Positions 39,043 to 48,965 of a stretch of 64,000 nt of DNA are shown here, piece by piece; position 1 is the stretch's first letter, and every line of letters starts with the position of its first letter. The notes under the pieces are model-generated. The model had not been told where the DNA came from and did not search any database. It saw only the letters and a program-made list of their open reading frames with translations. The position numbers and the translations under genes were made by a program. Origin of the DNA: Leptospira sp. GIMC2001 (lineage in GTDB: Bacteria; Spirochaetota; Leptospiria; Leptospirales; Leptospiraceae); contig NZ_CP115468.1 in assembly GCF_028462125.1 (NCBI RefSeq), positions 3,093,559 through 3,157,558 of the forward strand. The letters run 5' to 3'.

Positions 39043-39843
39043 ATGCTCAGATTCTTCTTTTTAGTTTTCCTTTTGTTTGCATGGGCGAGTTATAGCCATG
39101 CCCAAGGGAAAACTCAATCAATCGAGATGTCTTTGGACATTTTTGAGAAATCTGTGACAATGAAGCATGCAGAATCAAGAAAAAGTCTGCTCAATTGGAT
39201 AAATCAGTCAATAATTTTCCAATCAAGCCCATGTAGGATGTGGGAAAGAGATCGTATTCGCTCCGTTTCTTACTATTCTCTCCAATGTGGAGGTCAAGCC
39301 TTCGACGGATTCATCGGTTTTGGACAAAAACCCAATCTCAATATTCGATCCTTTAAGATAAATTCCTTACAATCCATTGGCAATAGAGAATATATTTCTA
39401 TTTCGATACTCGATGGGAAGCATTGGAGCGATTCCAATCTGAGAGAAAAACCACTGACAAAAGTACAAAATGCACCCGAGTCTAATCCAAATCTTCACTA
39501 TTTTATCAATGTTGCTGCTAGAAACTCAAATAATGAATCCTTAAAACCCAATCTTTCCATATTTTTTGATTCAAGTTGTCCACTTGAATACCTTGGTGCA
39601 AATCATGATTTCTATTGGGACAATCAAATCTATCACGAATTCAATATAACTTGCGTTAAAGAATCCATCGTCTCCTTAGTTAAAATCAAAGCCAATAAAT
39701 TTGGTGAAGTTTTGGTTGGGGATAGTTATAGACAAAATATTCCAGTAGGCACGAAATTTCTAGCATCTATGAGATTGAACAGTTGGTCTGGGGATAGAAT
39801 TCAATGGGAAGAAGAAAGGATATATCCATATGATAAGCAATAG
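39043..39843 (+). CDS. Hypothetical exported protein upstream of HtrA pair
   Basis: A 266-aa secreted protein with a signal peptide (about 1-20, ending SHAQ). Four conserved-looking Cys (in SSPCRMW, LQCGGQ, SSCPLEY and ITCVKE) may form disulfides. I do not recognise the family. It overlaps the HtrA-like protease gene by 14 bp, so it is probably co-translated with it and may be its partner or substrate. Confidence 0.7.
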   Translation: MLRFFFLVFLLFAWASYSHAQGKTQSIEMSLDIFEKSVTMKHAESRKSLLNWINQSIIFQSSPCRMWERDRIRSVSYYSLQCGGQAFDGFIGFGQKPNLNIRSFKINSLQSIGNREYISISILDGKHWSDSNLREKPLTKVQNAPESNPNLHYFINVAARNSNNESLKPNLSIFFDSSCPLEYLGANHDFYWDNQIYHEFNITCVKESIVSLVKIKANKFGEVLVGDSYRQNIPVGTKFLASMRLNSWSGDRIQWEEERIYPYDKQ

Positions 39844-41308
39844 ATCAAAATTTATAAATCAAAATTGGATACTTTTATTATTCTTCTATCCAATTTTTAT
39901 TTTGAATTCTCAACCCAATGAAGGCACTGTATTCAATCAGGTTTTTCAATCTGTTGTCCTAGTAAAAAACGAAAGCTTTCTTACTGAATCCGGAACTAAA
40001 CCTTGGATGAAAGAATCGTTTACAACCGGACTTGGTTCTGGAATTATTATAGCACCTAATCTTGTATTGACGAATGCGCACGTTGTGATGGATTCCAAAT
40101 TTCTCACAATTCGTCATTATAATAAAAAGAAAGCCTATACAGCAAAAATAAAACATATTGCGACAGATTGCGATCTCGCCTTGCTCGAAGTTGAGGATGA
40201 AGATTTCAACCAAGGGGTAAAAATATTTAGTTTCGCTGATCAATTGCCAACCTTAGGTTCTGAATTATTGGTTCTCGGATATCCCAATGGAACTGAGAAC
40301 CTAACAGTAGAAAAGGGAAATGTTCTAAGTTTAGAAAAGTTAAGGTATTCCTTTAGTGGATTGGATTTCCGGAATGTGATAAAAATCAAAGCCTCGGTAT
40401 TTCCAGGAAATTCTGGAGGCCCCGCTTTTCAAGGTGACAAAATCATAGGAATCGCATTCCAGATTAGTAAGACAGGAAGAGATATTGCCTACTTAATTCC
40501 AACCACAGTAATTCAACATTTTCTAAAAGATGTTGAAGATGGTAAATATGACGGTTTCCCAAATTTAGGATTCACATACCAATCTGGATATCCAAGTGGA
40601 ATAAAAGAATATTCCAAAATACCTCTAGATACAAAAGGTATTTTACTAAATTCAATCTATCCCAAAAGTTCCTTTTTCGATTATTTAAAGGAGCAAGACT
40701 ATATTTATCGAGTCGATGACTATTTCATAAACAATGAAGGCGAAGTGTTAGCTGAGAAAAGAGTGAGCTTAGTCGACTACATCGAAAATAAATTTGTTGG
40801 AGATTCAGTAAGATTTTATTTTTACCGAGGTGGGCAGAAATTCAAAGCAACTGCGAATCTAGGTTTAACTGAATCTTTAGATTTATATCGTGAAGATTCT
40901 GGAATTTTCTATTTGAATGCAGGTTTAGTATTCCAACCTCTATCGAGAGTATTTTTTTCTGGTGTTGATCCATCCTTGATGGATAGCTCTGCCAAATACC
41001 ATTTTAGCTATTTCATCCAGGACAAATTGTACAGATTTGGTGAGAGAGACATTTTGTTGAGTTATGTTTTTGACGATCCAGAAAATTTTAGAAACAATCG
41101 ATATAAATACAAAGTCTTAGAGACAATCAATGGATATGCACCTAAAGATATCAAAGAATTTCAAATGTTTTGGAAAAGATTTCACAATGAACCAATACTT
41201 TTAAAATTTCGAGGAATTGATCTTCCAATTGTCCTCACTCCAGAAAATATAAAAAAAATCAATACTCGAGTTATGAAAAGATATGGAGTAGAAAATGAAC
41301 TTAGATAG
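39830..41308 (+). CDS. HtrA/Deg-type serine protease with PDZ domains
   Basis: An exported trypsin-like protease of 492 aa with an N-terminal signal (about 12-27). The catalytic triad is complete: H84 (TNAHVV), D115 (DCDLALL) and S195 (FPGNSGGPAF). A PDZ domain follows (about 235-335). The last 130 residues form another PDZ-like module resembling the C-terminal part of Deg9-type proteases. The order is protease, PDZ, PDZ-like. It overlaps both neighbours by 14 bp. HtrA proteins degrade or chaperone misfolded extracytoplasmic proteins. Confidence 0.9.
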   Translation: MISNRSKFINQNWILLLFFYPIFILNSQPNEGTVFNQVFQSVVLVKNESFLTESGTKPWMKESFTTGLGSGIIIAPNLVLTNAHVVMDSKFLTIRHYNKKKAYTAKIKHIATDCDLALLEVEDEDFNQGVKIFSFADQLPTLGSELLVLGYPNGTENLTVEKGNVLSLEKLRYSFSGLDFRNVIKIKASVFPGNSGGPAFQGDKIIGIAFQISKTGRDIAYLIPTTVIQHFLKDVEDGKYDGFPNLGFTYQSGYPSGIKEYSKIPLDTKGILLNSIYPKSSFFDYLKEQDYIYRVDDYFINNEGEVLAEKRVSLVDYIENKFVGDSVRFYFYRGGQKFKATANLGLTESLDLYREDSGIFYLNAGLVFQPLSRVFFSGVDPSLMDSSAKYHFSYFIQDKLYRFGERDILLSYVFDDPENFRNNRYKYKVLETINGYAPKDIKEFQMFWKRFHNEPILLKFRGIDLPIVLTPENIKKINTRVMKRYGVENELR

Positions 41309-42698
41309 AACTCCAAAAACAAGTCATATCAACTTGAAAAATAAGTTTATATTCCATTCTTTTTCAGTAACTGTACTTTTATTAGCGAGTTTTTATACTA
41401 ATCTGTATTCAGAAGAGCAGTCATACTCTCTTCCAGTGGATGTTGTCTTCAAAAAAGTATCCCATCAAAATCCTTGGCAGATACGAGAACCCATTAGAAA
41501 AACTTCGCAAGCAATTAGAATAGGTGAAGGTATTTTCTTCACGATGACTCTACCCAATGAGAAACCCATTTTTGCTGAATTGGATAGAAGCGGAGAACCC
41601 AATGCAAGATTGGTAATTCATCGATACGATTCTTCCACAGGTTTTATTATTCTGAAAGCGGAAGAAAATTATGGAATGACGAAAGTTATAATCAATCCAC
41701 AAACCAGTGCAAAGATCTGTGGATTGGGCAATTACGAATATCTTAAGTTTTCTTTTTCTATGGTTCCACTTCGATTCTATAGGATGGCTGAATCGGTTGA
41801 CGACTACCTTGTCAAAAAAAATATCCTCTGTGGAATTCAGAACGGTAAATACCTAATTCCAGCAGAATATATATCATTTATTGCAAATGCTTCAAACGAC
41901 AATTTTCAAATTCCACATCCTGGTTTTGAATTTGAATCCGCATTAACATCAAGTGAGAGAACATATCATTTTCCGAACAAAAGAAAAGGAATCGTTGTCT
42001 CAAAAGTTTATCCGGGTGTTGGACCCGCTTTTCATTTATTGCCTGGTGATGCAATTTACCAAATCAATGGAGTGAATCTAGATAAATTTCCAGATTATTT
42101 GGTGGGCGATAGAGCACTAGATAGCCTACTTCGAAAATCCTCATCGCTTAGATCGGTAGGATCCACTGTGGAAATAAAATATTTCCGAAATGGAGTTGAT
42201 TCGAAATTAAGCTATAAATTGAATCCATTTCATGATAAAGATTTTCTGGTTCCTGAAACCCATCCTTATTCATCGCCTCCTTATTTAATTGCAGGAGGAC
42301 TCTTTTTTACAGAATTAACATCTGCATACCTCAAAGAATTCGGTGAAGACTATAGAAGAAATTCGGAAAAAAAGCTACTCTATATATTGGAATCTTTTCA
42401 AACCAAGACACATCCCCATAGACAAAGAGTTGTTATACTTTCGCGAGTCTTACCGGATGATAAGAACCAAGGCTATCAGGAATTTCAAGATCTTATCGTA
42501 AACCGAGTAAATGGAATGAATGTATTCAATCTTAAAGAATTGAAAAAAATATTAAGAAATTCCAATGAAGAATTTGTAAGAATTGAATTTTCCGGGGGCA
42601 AGGAAGTTGTCTTTCGCCGAAGCACGCTCAATGCAGTCGATGAGAACATTTTACGAAACTATAAGCTTAATTCACTCGACAATTTGGGTGAAGATTGA
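41295..42698 (+). CDS. HtrA-related pseudoprotease with PDZ domains
   Basis: An exported protein of 467 aa. The layout follows the preceding protease: a beta-rich N-terminal half, then a PDZ domain (KGIVVSKVYPGVGPAFHLLPGDAIYQINGVNL) and a second PDZ-like module (VVILSRVLPDDKNQGYQ, then VNRVNGMNVFNLKELKKIL). Equivalents of the PDZ regions line up well by eye with the upstream gene. The N-terminal half has no TNAHVV, DLALL or GNSGG motif, so it should be inactive as a protease. It overlaps the protease gene by 14 bp. A regulator or scaffold role in a mixed complex is a reasonable inference. Confidence 0.75.
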   Translation: MNLDRTPKTSHINLKNKFIFHSFSVTVLLLASFYTNLYSEEQSYSLPVDVVFKKVSHQNPWQIREPIRKTSQAIRIGEGIFFTMTLPNEKPIFAELDRSGEPNARLVIHRYDSSTGFIILKAEENYGMTKVIINPQTSAKICGLGNYEYLKFSFSMVPLRFYRMAESVDDYLVKKNILCGIQNGKYLIPAEYISFIANASNDNFQIPHPGFEFESALTSSERTYHFPNKRKGIVVSKVYPGVGPAFHLLPGDAIYQINGVNLDKFPDYLVGDRALDSLLRKSSSLRSVGSTVEIKYFRNGVDSKLSYKLNPFHDKDFLVPETHPYSSPPYLIAGGLFFTELTSAYLKEFGEDYRRNSEKKLLYILESFQTKTHPHRQRVVILSRVLPDDKNQGYQEFQDLIVNRVNGMNVFNLKELKKILRNSNEEFVRIEFSGGKEVVFRRSTLNAVDENILRNYKLNSLDNLGED

Positions 42699-42714
42699 AA
42701 TTCTGATTTAAATT

Positions 42715-43599
42715 ATGCGAATTCTATTTGTTGATGATGAACCATCTATTCGTGAGCTTTTTCAGATCACGCTTGGATCTGAATATGAATTAGAACTTGC
42801 AGAAGATGGAATCCAAGCATTAAGCCTTGCTAAGAATTCAAAATTTGACTTAATAATAACAGACATTAGCTTACCAAAAATGAGTGGTGTTGAATTTATT
42901 CGTAGATTACGAGCAGATTCTATCTTTACTCCCTTTATTATCATCACTGGTGATAGCAATATCGAACTGGCAATTGATACGTTCCGCATGGGGGCTGTAG
43001 ATTTTTTCCTAAAACCTTTCAGAATAGAAAGCCTTCGGATAGTCCTAGAAAGATTCAAATCGCTTCATCTTGAACCAAAAGATGTTTTCCGTGCCGGTGA
43101 TTTAGTTCATGAATCCGATACTAGTGTCTATGTGCTTGCTCCAAAAATTAGGAAGATAAACTATTTCGTAAATATCATAACAGATAGAATGCGATCTTTG
43201 TCAAACATTCAGGAAGATGATATCCTTGCACTCAAAGTAACCCTTTATGAACTGATTTCTAATGCGATCGAACATGGAACGGCAGGAATTGATTACAATC
43301 AGAAAAAGAAATTTCTCGAAGATAGTGGAGACTATTTCAATCTTGTAGAAAAAAAATGTGACGAAACTGATAAGAAGATTACCATCAACACGTCTTACAA
43401 TTACAACAAAATTCAAGTTGAGATTATCGATGAAGGCAATGGATTCAATCCGAGCTCAATTCCAGATCCCCTCAAGAATCCGACAGCAAATCTATATTCT
43501 GGACGAGGAATTTTTCTTACAAAATTAAATGTAGATGAAATCGAATACAATGATATTGGGAATAGTGTACGAATCGTACGCTACTTGAAGCCTGTCTAG
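42715..43599 (+). CDS. Response regulator fused to RsbW-like ATPase domain
   Basis: A 294-aa cytoplasmic protein. Residues 1-122 form a receiver domain: FVDDEP (acidic pair), phosphoacceptor Asp in IITDISLPKMSG, T in IIITGD and K in FFLKPF. Residues about 140-290 are a HATPase_c_2 (RsbW-like) domain with the N box LYELISNAIEHG, G1 DEGNGFNPSS and G2 SGRGIFL. This architecture links two-component signalling to an anti-sigma or partner-switch output. It follows the HtrA pseudoprotease by 16 bp, so envelope status may be its input. That last point is inference. Confidence 0.88.
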   Translation: MRILFVDDEPSIRELFQITLGSEYELELAEDGIQALSLAKNSKFDLIITDISLPKMSGVEFIRRLRADSIFTPFIIITGDSNIELAIDTFRMGAVDFFLKPFRIESLRIVLERFKSLHLEPKDVFRAGDLVHESDTSVYVLAPKIRKINYFVNIITDRMRSLSNIQEDDILALKVTLYELISNAIEHGTAGIDYNQKKKFLEDSGDYFNLVEKKCDETDKKITINTSYNYNKIQVEIIDEGNGFNPSSIPDPLKNPTANLYSGRGIFLTKLNVDEIEYNDIGNSVRIVRYLKPV

Positions 43600-43607
43600 A
43601 TTGTAAG

Positions 43608-45188
43608 TTACAATTTAATTCCACAAGATATATAGAATTGAATAAAGTCTGATTGTAATCTTTTCTCATCCAATCCTTCCACAAATTCTGACACTTCCTT
43701 CGCACCGGTGATTCTAGCTTGTGCAACACTCACGAATGCAAAACTATTTTTATCTTCCCGAATCTGTCCACTCCAACCAAACCGAAGAATACCTTCCAAG
43801 CCTCGCCCAAGATAAGAATTGCTAGAATTCAGATAGATTCCAGTGTCCCAGTTCTCCCCCAACCATACCCAACTTTTTGAGATATGAAGACCTGCGACTT
43901 GCATTGCCCCAGAATTTATTCCAAAGTTCTGAAACCTATTGAGATCGAGATTTCGAGTTGCTAGATTGGCATTGTGATTATTGTTAGTAGAGACTTCTCC
44001 GTTTCTAAAAGAAGAGTTGGATTGATCATTTGTTGCAAATTGTCCAAGTGAATAAAAATCATGAATTCCAATTAAAGCAGAAGAACTTCCTCCCAACATC
44101 TGAATTGAACCCTTCATTGGTTTATAACATTCATTGGTTCTTAGAAAAAATCCAAGATCCATATACCAATCTCGATTAGTCCATTCTAATTTACCAAAAT
44201 ACAATCTAGATGAGTGGGATATTTTTGGATTCTCGATATATATATAATCCATATAGAAATCTTTTTCTATATCGAATTGGATCAAACCACCACCAAATGA
44301 GAATCCTTCATAGAAATTCTTTATTATAAAATCAAATCCAGAATATCCGGATTTTTCTCCTGGCATTAGGCTAGTTCCGAAATCCTGAGGATTCTTATCT
44401 TGAAATTGATTATAATAAAAAAGCTGAATGGAAAATAGATTCCACCAATTTTCTAGTATAAAAGATCCGCCATGTATATTGTAACGATCCTCATTCCAGA
44501 CGCGAGGAGATAGATTCATTTGAGATTTATTATAATTCCCACCTATCAGAGACAGTCCGATAGTTCCAAATCCAAGATTGAACCGATTGCCAAATTCTAT
44601 AAAATTCATGCGATCGGCCATTATAAATCCATAGCGATCCAATCTTTGAAAACCCCTTCCACCTTGTAGAAAACTATTCATTGAATCTTGGAAATAACTT
44701 GTTTCTAAACCAATAATAATTTCACCATCACGAAGAGTTTCTCTTTGCTTCCGAACAATCTGTTCTTCTTCGTACGAAATGCTCGGTGAAATTACCGTGT
44801 AAAATTTAAACAATCCAGTTTTAGCAAGAAAAGCAAATTCTGGATCTATCTGCAATTGTGACTGATAGCCAGATTGTAAATCTTCTGATCTTCCGCCCTT
44901 TCGGCTCAGATATCGCGGAGTAGAATAAATGTTCCAAATATAAGAAAATTTATTGTCCGGCAAACTTTGCGTATTTTGATCCGATTGTATTTTCGAATAT
45001 TCTACAGAACCCGATTGTAAATTATGTGCTCTTGATTTTACAGTAATTTGTCTACCACCACCCCGACGGTATAAGTCATCATCTAATCTATGTTCAGAAT
45101 AAGATTCGGAATATAAACTGGGTGTGATAATAAGAAGTCCAAGACATATTGCAAATTTGGAAATATTTCCATGAAAATTGCAAAACAA
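43608..45188 (-). CDS. Predicted outer-membrane beta-barrel protein
   Basis: About 526 aa, with a signal peptide and many short strands rich in Tyr, Trp, Phe and Gly (for example MADRMNFIEFGNRFNLGFG and FDFIIKNFYEGFSFGGGLIQF). Family unknown. The TTG at 45188 is preferred as start: AAGGAA lies about 12 nt upstream and the upstream flippase stop is just before it. A longer ATG start at 45242 would place more than 45 bp inside the flippase gene. It is the third gene of a PAP2-flippase-barrel run, which suggests export or assembly of a polymer. Confidence 0.6.
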   Translation of the reverse strand: MFCNFHGNISKFAICLGLLIITPSLYSESYSEHRLDDDLYRRGGGRQITVKSRAHNLQSGSVEYSKIQSDQNTQSLPDNKFSYIWNIYSTPRYLSRKGGRSEDLQSGYQSQLQIDPEFAFLAKTGLFKFYTVISPSISYEEEQIVRKQRETLRDGEIIIGLETSYFQDSMNSFLQGGRGFQRLDRYGFIMADRMNFIEFGNRFNLGFGTIGLSLIGGNYNKSQMNLSPRVWNEDRYNIHGGSFILENWWNLFSIQLFYYNQFQDKNPQDFGTSLMPGEKSGYSGFDFIIKNFYEGFSFGGGLIQFDIEKDFYMDYIYIENPKISHSSRLYFGKLEWTNRDWYMDLGFFLRTNECYKPMKGSIQMLGGSSSALIGIHDFYSLGQFATNDQSNSSFRNGEVSTNNNHNANLATRNLDLNRFQNFGINSGAMQVAGLHISKSWVWLGENWDTGIYLNSSNSYLGRGLEGILRFGWSGQIREDKNSFAFVSVAQARITGAKEVSEFVEGLDEKRLQSDFIQFYISCGIKL

Positions 45189-45195
45189 ATTACAA

Positions 45196-46488
45196 TCAGT
45201 TTCCTTGTTCACGATTTCTAAATAGAGCAAGAAAATAACCAACTAGAAGTAGCCATGAAACAATTTGTCCCAACAGCAATGATAATGCGGCACCTGTCGT
45301 TCCAAAATCAGGAATCAATAGGTTATCCAGAACCAAACCGAAAATCAAACGAAGTAAAGCAAGACCCGCAAGCATTTTAGGAAAACCTAATGCATACAGT
45401 GCCATTCCGAGTGGAGCAAAAACCAACTGCAATAGAAAATTTGGATACAGCATTTGAAAAACAGGAACCGAATTGGAATAATTGCCACGAAACAAGAGTT
45501 CCATGATCAATCCACCAAGAAAAAAGCCTGGGAATAGCAAAATGGCCATCAAGGCTCCACCAAGCATACTCTTAACAAGAAAACTACGGAATTCTGGTGA
45601 ATCTACCAAACGAGAAAGTTTTGGATAAACAAGGGAGTTGAGAACAGATAGTATGATGACGAAGCCACTGAATAATTGGAGAGTCGTTCCGTATTCTGCA
45701 ACTGCTTCTGGACCATGATACATTTTCAGAAAGAAAATCTCCAAACGATCTGACACAATGGCAAAAATAGAAGCAAGTAGTGCCCAAGAGTTAAAAATAG
45801 CAAGATGCTTTTGATCCTGTCGAATCAGCTTCCATTCAGAAAACCAAACTAGATTCTCTTTCCATGCAATAAAGAAAAATGCTCCTATTACAAATATTGG
45901 ACCCAGGCAGTAAACTGCCATAATGTCTATGTATCCAATATCAGAATCTCCAGTTGAAACAAGCAAAACCAATATTCCTAATCGAACAAGATTGGGCAAT
46001 GGATTCCAAATCGAAAGTGCAAGGTAATTACGAAAGGATACAAGTATGCTTTCAAAATAAGATGCAAAAGAAGCTAGAAATCCACCTAATATTAATAATA
46101 TGACAATCAGACTATTTTCATTTAAGAAAGCCAATGTAATTAGCCCAATCGCAAGAAGAACAAGCAATGCATAAATCTTAAGAAGTAAGGATGCAAGTAG
46201 CAAAGAACCAATTCTTTTTGGTTGGTCGGTTACAGGAGCCATGTATTTGACCAACGCGGATGGAAGTCCAAATTCAGCTATCGCCAAGATCACAGGAAAG
46301 GCACCAAGATAGTATTGAAATTGCCCATTTTCAGGTTTTGTCAGAAGGTTTACTGAATAAACCATAAAGATAAGATTTGTTAGCGAAGAGAAGACCTTTG
46401 AGATAGTTACGTAGATTGAGTTTTTGAATACACCCGCTCGAGCTATTTCAGATCGGAATTCACCTATTCTTTGTTTGATTCTACGCAT
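45196..46488 (-). CDS. Polysaccharide/oligosaccharide flippase (MOP superfamily)
   Basis: An inner-membrane protein of 430 aa with twelve or so membrane segments and a basic N-terminus (MRRIKQRIGEFRSEIARAG). The first segments (NSIYVTISKVFSSLTNLIFMVYSVNLL then GLPSALVKYMAP) are typical of Wzx/polysaccharide biosynthesis proteins. It would move lipid-linked sugars across the inner membrane. It overlaps the PAP2 gene by 8 bp upstream and abuts the outer-membrane barrel gene downstream. Confidence 0.85.
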   Translation of the reverse strand: MRRIKQRIGEFRSEIARAGVFKNSIYVTISKVFSSLTNLIFMVYSVNLLTKPENGQFQYYLGAFPVILAIAEFGLPSALVKYMAPVTDQPKRIGSLLLASLLLKIYALLVLLAIGLITLAFLNENSLIVILLILGGFLASFASYFESILVSFRNYLALSIWNPLPNLVRLGILVLLVSTGDSDIGYIDIMAVYCLGPIFVIGAFFFIAWKENLVWFSEWKLIRQDQKHLAIFNSWALLASIFAIVSDRLEIFFLKMYHGPEAVAEYGTTLQLFSGFVIILSVLNSLVYPKLSRLVDSPEFRSFLVKSMLGGALMAILLFPGFFLGGLIMELLFRGNYSNSVPVFQMLYPNFLLQLVFAPLGMALYALGFPKMLAGLALLRLIFGLVLDNLLIPDFGTTGAALSLLLGQIVSWLLLVGYFLALFRNREQGN

Positions 46489-47506
46489 TCAAATTCTTTT
46501 TGAAATATTTTCCGTCTTTGATATAGAATAGAATCGATGGTGCTATCCATACAAAAAAGAGTCCTACTATTAAATAACGGAAATATCGAATTAAAACTTC
46601 ATCTCCCCAATCAAATGATTTGAGAATCTGACCTGGAATCAGATAGAAAAATATCAATCCGAAAACAAGAACCAGTAGTCGTACTGCCAGAGACTCTTTT
46701 GGATTCGCCAAGCTTTCTTTATACGAACTCCAATATATTTCCGTTCGAAATGAACCAATCTTCAATAACATGGTTCCTATAATGAATCCACCAAGTGCAG
46801 CAGACGAAGAGATCAATGTGTTGAGAGAAAAAATATGTCCAGAACTCAATTGATTGTTATAGAGAAGAACTGGTGATAGAGTTGTTGCAATTGTTACAAG
46901 AACTGCAGTCCGAGTCACTCGCGTAGTAATTTGAGAATCACCCAAATCAGGGAAATTTGGGAATCGATTTGTAAACCAGAGAATAAACCAAAGATTCAAA
47001 CCGCCCATAAATAGAGCGCCCAAACAATCTCCCAGATAATGAACTCCCATATACATTCTTGCAAAAGGCATGATCAATATAACATAAATTGCTAATGATC
47101 GAACCCAGATATTTTTGATTCGAAAGAAAAGAAATCCCCACATAACAGTGGTTGCTTGGACATGTCCAGATGGAAATCCAAAAGCGAATTCTTCCGCTGA
47201 CGCTTGCAGATTCGTAATTTCACTGGACAATCCGTTCGGTCTTGGACTTTCAAAAATAAATTTTGCAATGGAATTGATGATCCCAGCACTCAGCAATGCA
47301 TAACCTAAGCCTATTCCCAATCTAGGATTGAATACTAAATAGGTGACAGAGAGAAGAGCCATAAAAAATATATTGCTTCCTAGCTTGTGCCCAATCCAAG
47401 AAATCCAATACAAAAAAGTCCCCAAATAGTTGTCCCAAGCATGCAGAGACTCCAAAATTCCTATACCAAAAAGTAAATCATTTTCAAAAAGAACGGAAAA
47501 TTCCAT
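46481..47506 (-). CDS. PAP2-family membrane phosphatase
   Basis: A membrane protein of 341 aa. The three phosphatase signatures are present: KFIFESPRP (about 88-96), FPSGH (about 114-118) and ARMYMGVHYLGD (about 156-167). The N-terminal half holds the catalytic core among six membrane segments. The C-terminal half adds about five more segments, making it longer than minimal PAP2 enzymes. Such enzymes remove phosphate from polyprenyl pyrophosphate or lipid phosphates. Its overlap with a flippase gene suggests recycling of an undecaprenyl carrier. Confidence 0.88.
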   Translation of the reverse strand: MEFSVLFENDLLFGIGILESLHAWDNYLGTFLYWISWIGHKLGSNIFFMALLSVTYLVFNPRLGIGLGYALLSAGIINSIAKFIFESPRPNGLSSEITNLQASAEEFAFGFPSGHVQATTVMWGFLFFRIKNIWVRSLAIYVILIMPFARMYMGVHYLGDCLGALFMGGLNLWFILWFTNRFPNFPDLGDSQITTRVTRTAVLVTIATTLSPVLLYNNQLSSGHIFSLNTLISSSAALGGFIIGTMLLKIGSFRTEIYWSSYKESLANPKESLAVRLLVLVFGLIFFYLIPGQILKSFDWGDEVLIRYFRYLIVGLFFVWIAPSILFYIKDGKYFKKNLNA

Positions 47507-47580
47507 ATTCCTCTAAATCAAAAGGCAAACGGAATGAAATCAACTGATTTTTCCTTGATTTTCCTAGTAAAATTAAAACT

Positions 47581-48444
47581 ATGCTTGGTAAGGAAAAAAC
47601 TATGAGCCCCGAAGAAACTGTAGATAGCGTTGAAGATTTACTCCTTATCCCGCGTGAGATCCCTAAATTTTTACTAAAACAACTTATTGATCTTGTCTAT
47701 GACATTGAAATTACAGGCTTAGATTTTATTCCGAAGACAGGCGGTGCTGTTCTCATTTGCAATCATACTGATTATCTTGATGTTCCAGTTCAAGGAGCCA
47801 ATATTTCCAGAAAGATTGTCTATTTAGCGAAGTATGAACTCTTTCATCCTCAAGAAGATATAATGAATTATATCGATTCACCGAAATCACCATTTTCTAT
47901 GCCTCCATTGAGTTTTACGAAACCATTGATTCGCACACTACTCAATCGAATGGGAAGTTCATTTTCGAAGAATATGCAACATTGGGGCGGGATGCCTATC
48001 ATCCGCAATCATTACGGTGAGAGTATGGACAAAAGAGCGGCAATGGATTATTACAATCAACTCGAAGACTATATGGTTGGGATTCTGAAATCTGGGGAGA
48101 TTCTAAGCATCTATCCCGAAGGAACAAGATCTGAGACAGGAATCATGAGTCCTTTCAAAGCCTTAGCTGCAAAGATCGCGATTCGTGCTGGAGTTCCGAT
48201 CATTCCGTCCGGTATCAGTGGTGCGCACAAAATGTCCGAACCTGAAGCGTTTATTTCGGGAGCGGCATTTCGGGCAAAAATTAAATACAATATTGGTCAG
48301 CCGATACCTGTAAAAGATTTTCCAACAGGACCAGAAAAGAAAGCTGCCAAAGAGCTTACAGAAGAATTAGAAAAAAGAGTTTATTATTTAAAGGATCATC
48401 ATGAAAGAAGAGGTAAGCCAAGAAAATTTGTGACTAAGCTTTAA
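47581..48444 (+). CDS. plsC: 1-acyl-sn-glycerol-3-phosphate acyltransferase
   Basis: A 287-aa membrane-associated acyltransferase. The HxxxxD motif is NHTDYLD (H62, D67), and the second motif YPEGTRSETG lies at about 179-188, followed by the pocket PIIPSGISGAHK. PlsC converts lysophosphatidic acid to phosphatidic acid, the step after the GpsA-PlsB fusion at 21481-23901. There are several PlsC-like paralogues in most bacteria, so the exact acceptor is not certain. Met8 at 47602 is an alternative start. It is divergent from the PAP2 gene (74 bp). Confidence 0.85.
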   Translation: MLGKEKTMSPEETVDSVEDLLLIPREIPKFLLKQLIDLVYDIEITGLDFIPKTGGAVLICNHTDYLDVPVQGANISRKIVYLAKYELFHPQEDIMNYIDSPKSPFSMPPLSFTKPLIRTLLNRMGSSFSKNMQHWGGMPIIRNHYGESMDKRAAMDYYNQLEDYMVGILKSGEILSIYPEGTRSETGIMSPFKALAAKIAIRAGVPIIPSGISGAHKMSEPEAFISGAAFRAKIKYNIGQPIPVKDFPTGPEKKAAKELTEELEKRVYYLKDHHERRGKPRKFVTKL

Positions 48445-48524
48445 GTAAGCAAGATACTAGAATCTAGCTTATGTTTATAACAATTTGCTAATATGGGTTT
48501 TTATCAAATACAGACACTCTTACA

Positions 48525-48965
48525 TTGAAAAGATTTGTATCCATTAAGTATATAGGTAGGCTTGGTGAATTCTTAGACAAAAGGATTCAAGTTGAATTAT
48601 CCAAGGTAGGCTATCCGAGTCTTTCGGCTTCTCATTTTGAAATTCTCACATTCTTGTTTCGCAAAGGTGATGCCTGCAATATGTCATCGATCGCCACTGA
48701 AATACAACGTAAGAAACCAACCGTAACAATCCTAATACAAAAACTAGAATCTCTTGGTTTAGTAAAAAAGACTTACTCTGATACAGATAAAAGAGAAACA
48801 AAAATCTATCTAACAAATGAAGGAAAAAAATTTCGACCTATTGCTTATCGAATTAGTACAAAACTTCTTTCCTTGAAAAGCTGGGGAATCAGTCCCGAAG
48901 AGTCCTCAACTTTAGATCCTATTTTAAATAAAATTTATAACCATTGCCAAAATCAAAATTTATAG
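48525..48965 (+). CDS. MarR-family transcriptional regulator
   Basis: A 146-aa DNA-binding protein started by TTG at 48525. The winged-helix core is seen in HFEILTFLFRKGDACNMSSIATEIQRKKPTVTILIQKLESLGLVKKTYSDTDKRETKIYLTNEG, with the recognition helix at RKKPTVTILIQKLE and the basic wing DKRET. MarR proteins are usually ligand-responsive repressors of neighbouring or dispersed genes. The stop codon region overlaps the end of the convergent enoyl-CoA hydratase-like gene by 6 bp. Targets unknown. Confidence 0.85.
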   Translation: MKRFVSIKYIGRLGEFLDKRIQVELSKVGYPSLSASHFEILTFLFRKGDACNMSSIATEIQRKKPTVTILIQKLESLGLVKKTYSDTDKRETKIYLTNEGKKFRPIAYRISTKLLSLKSWGISPEESSTLDPILNKIYNHCQNQNL

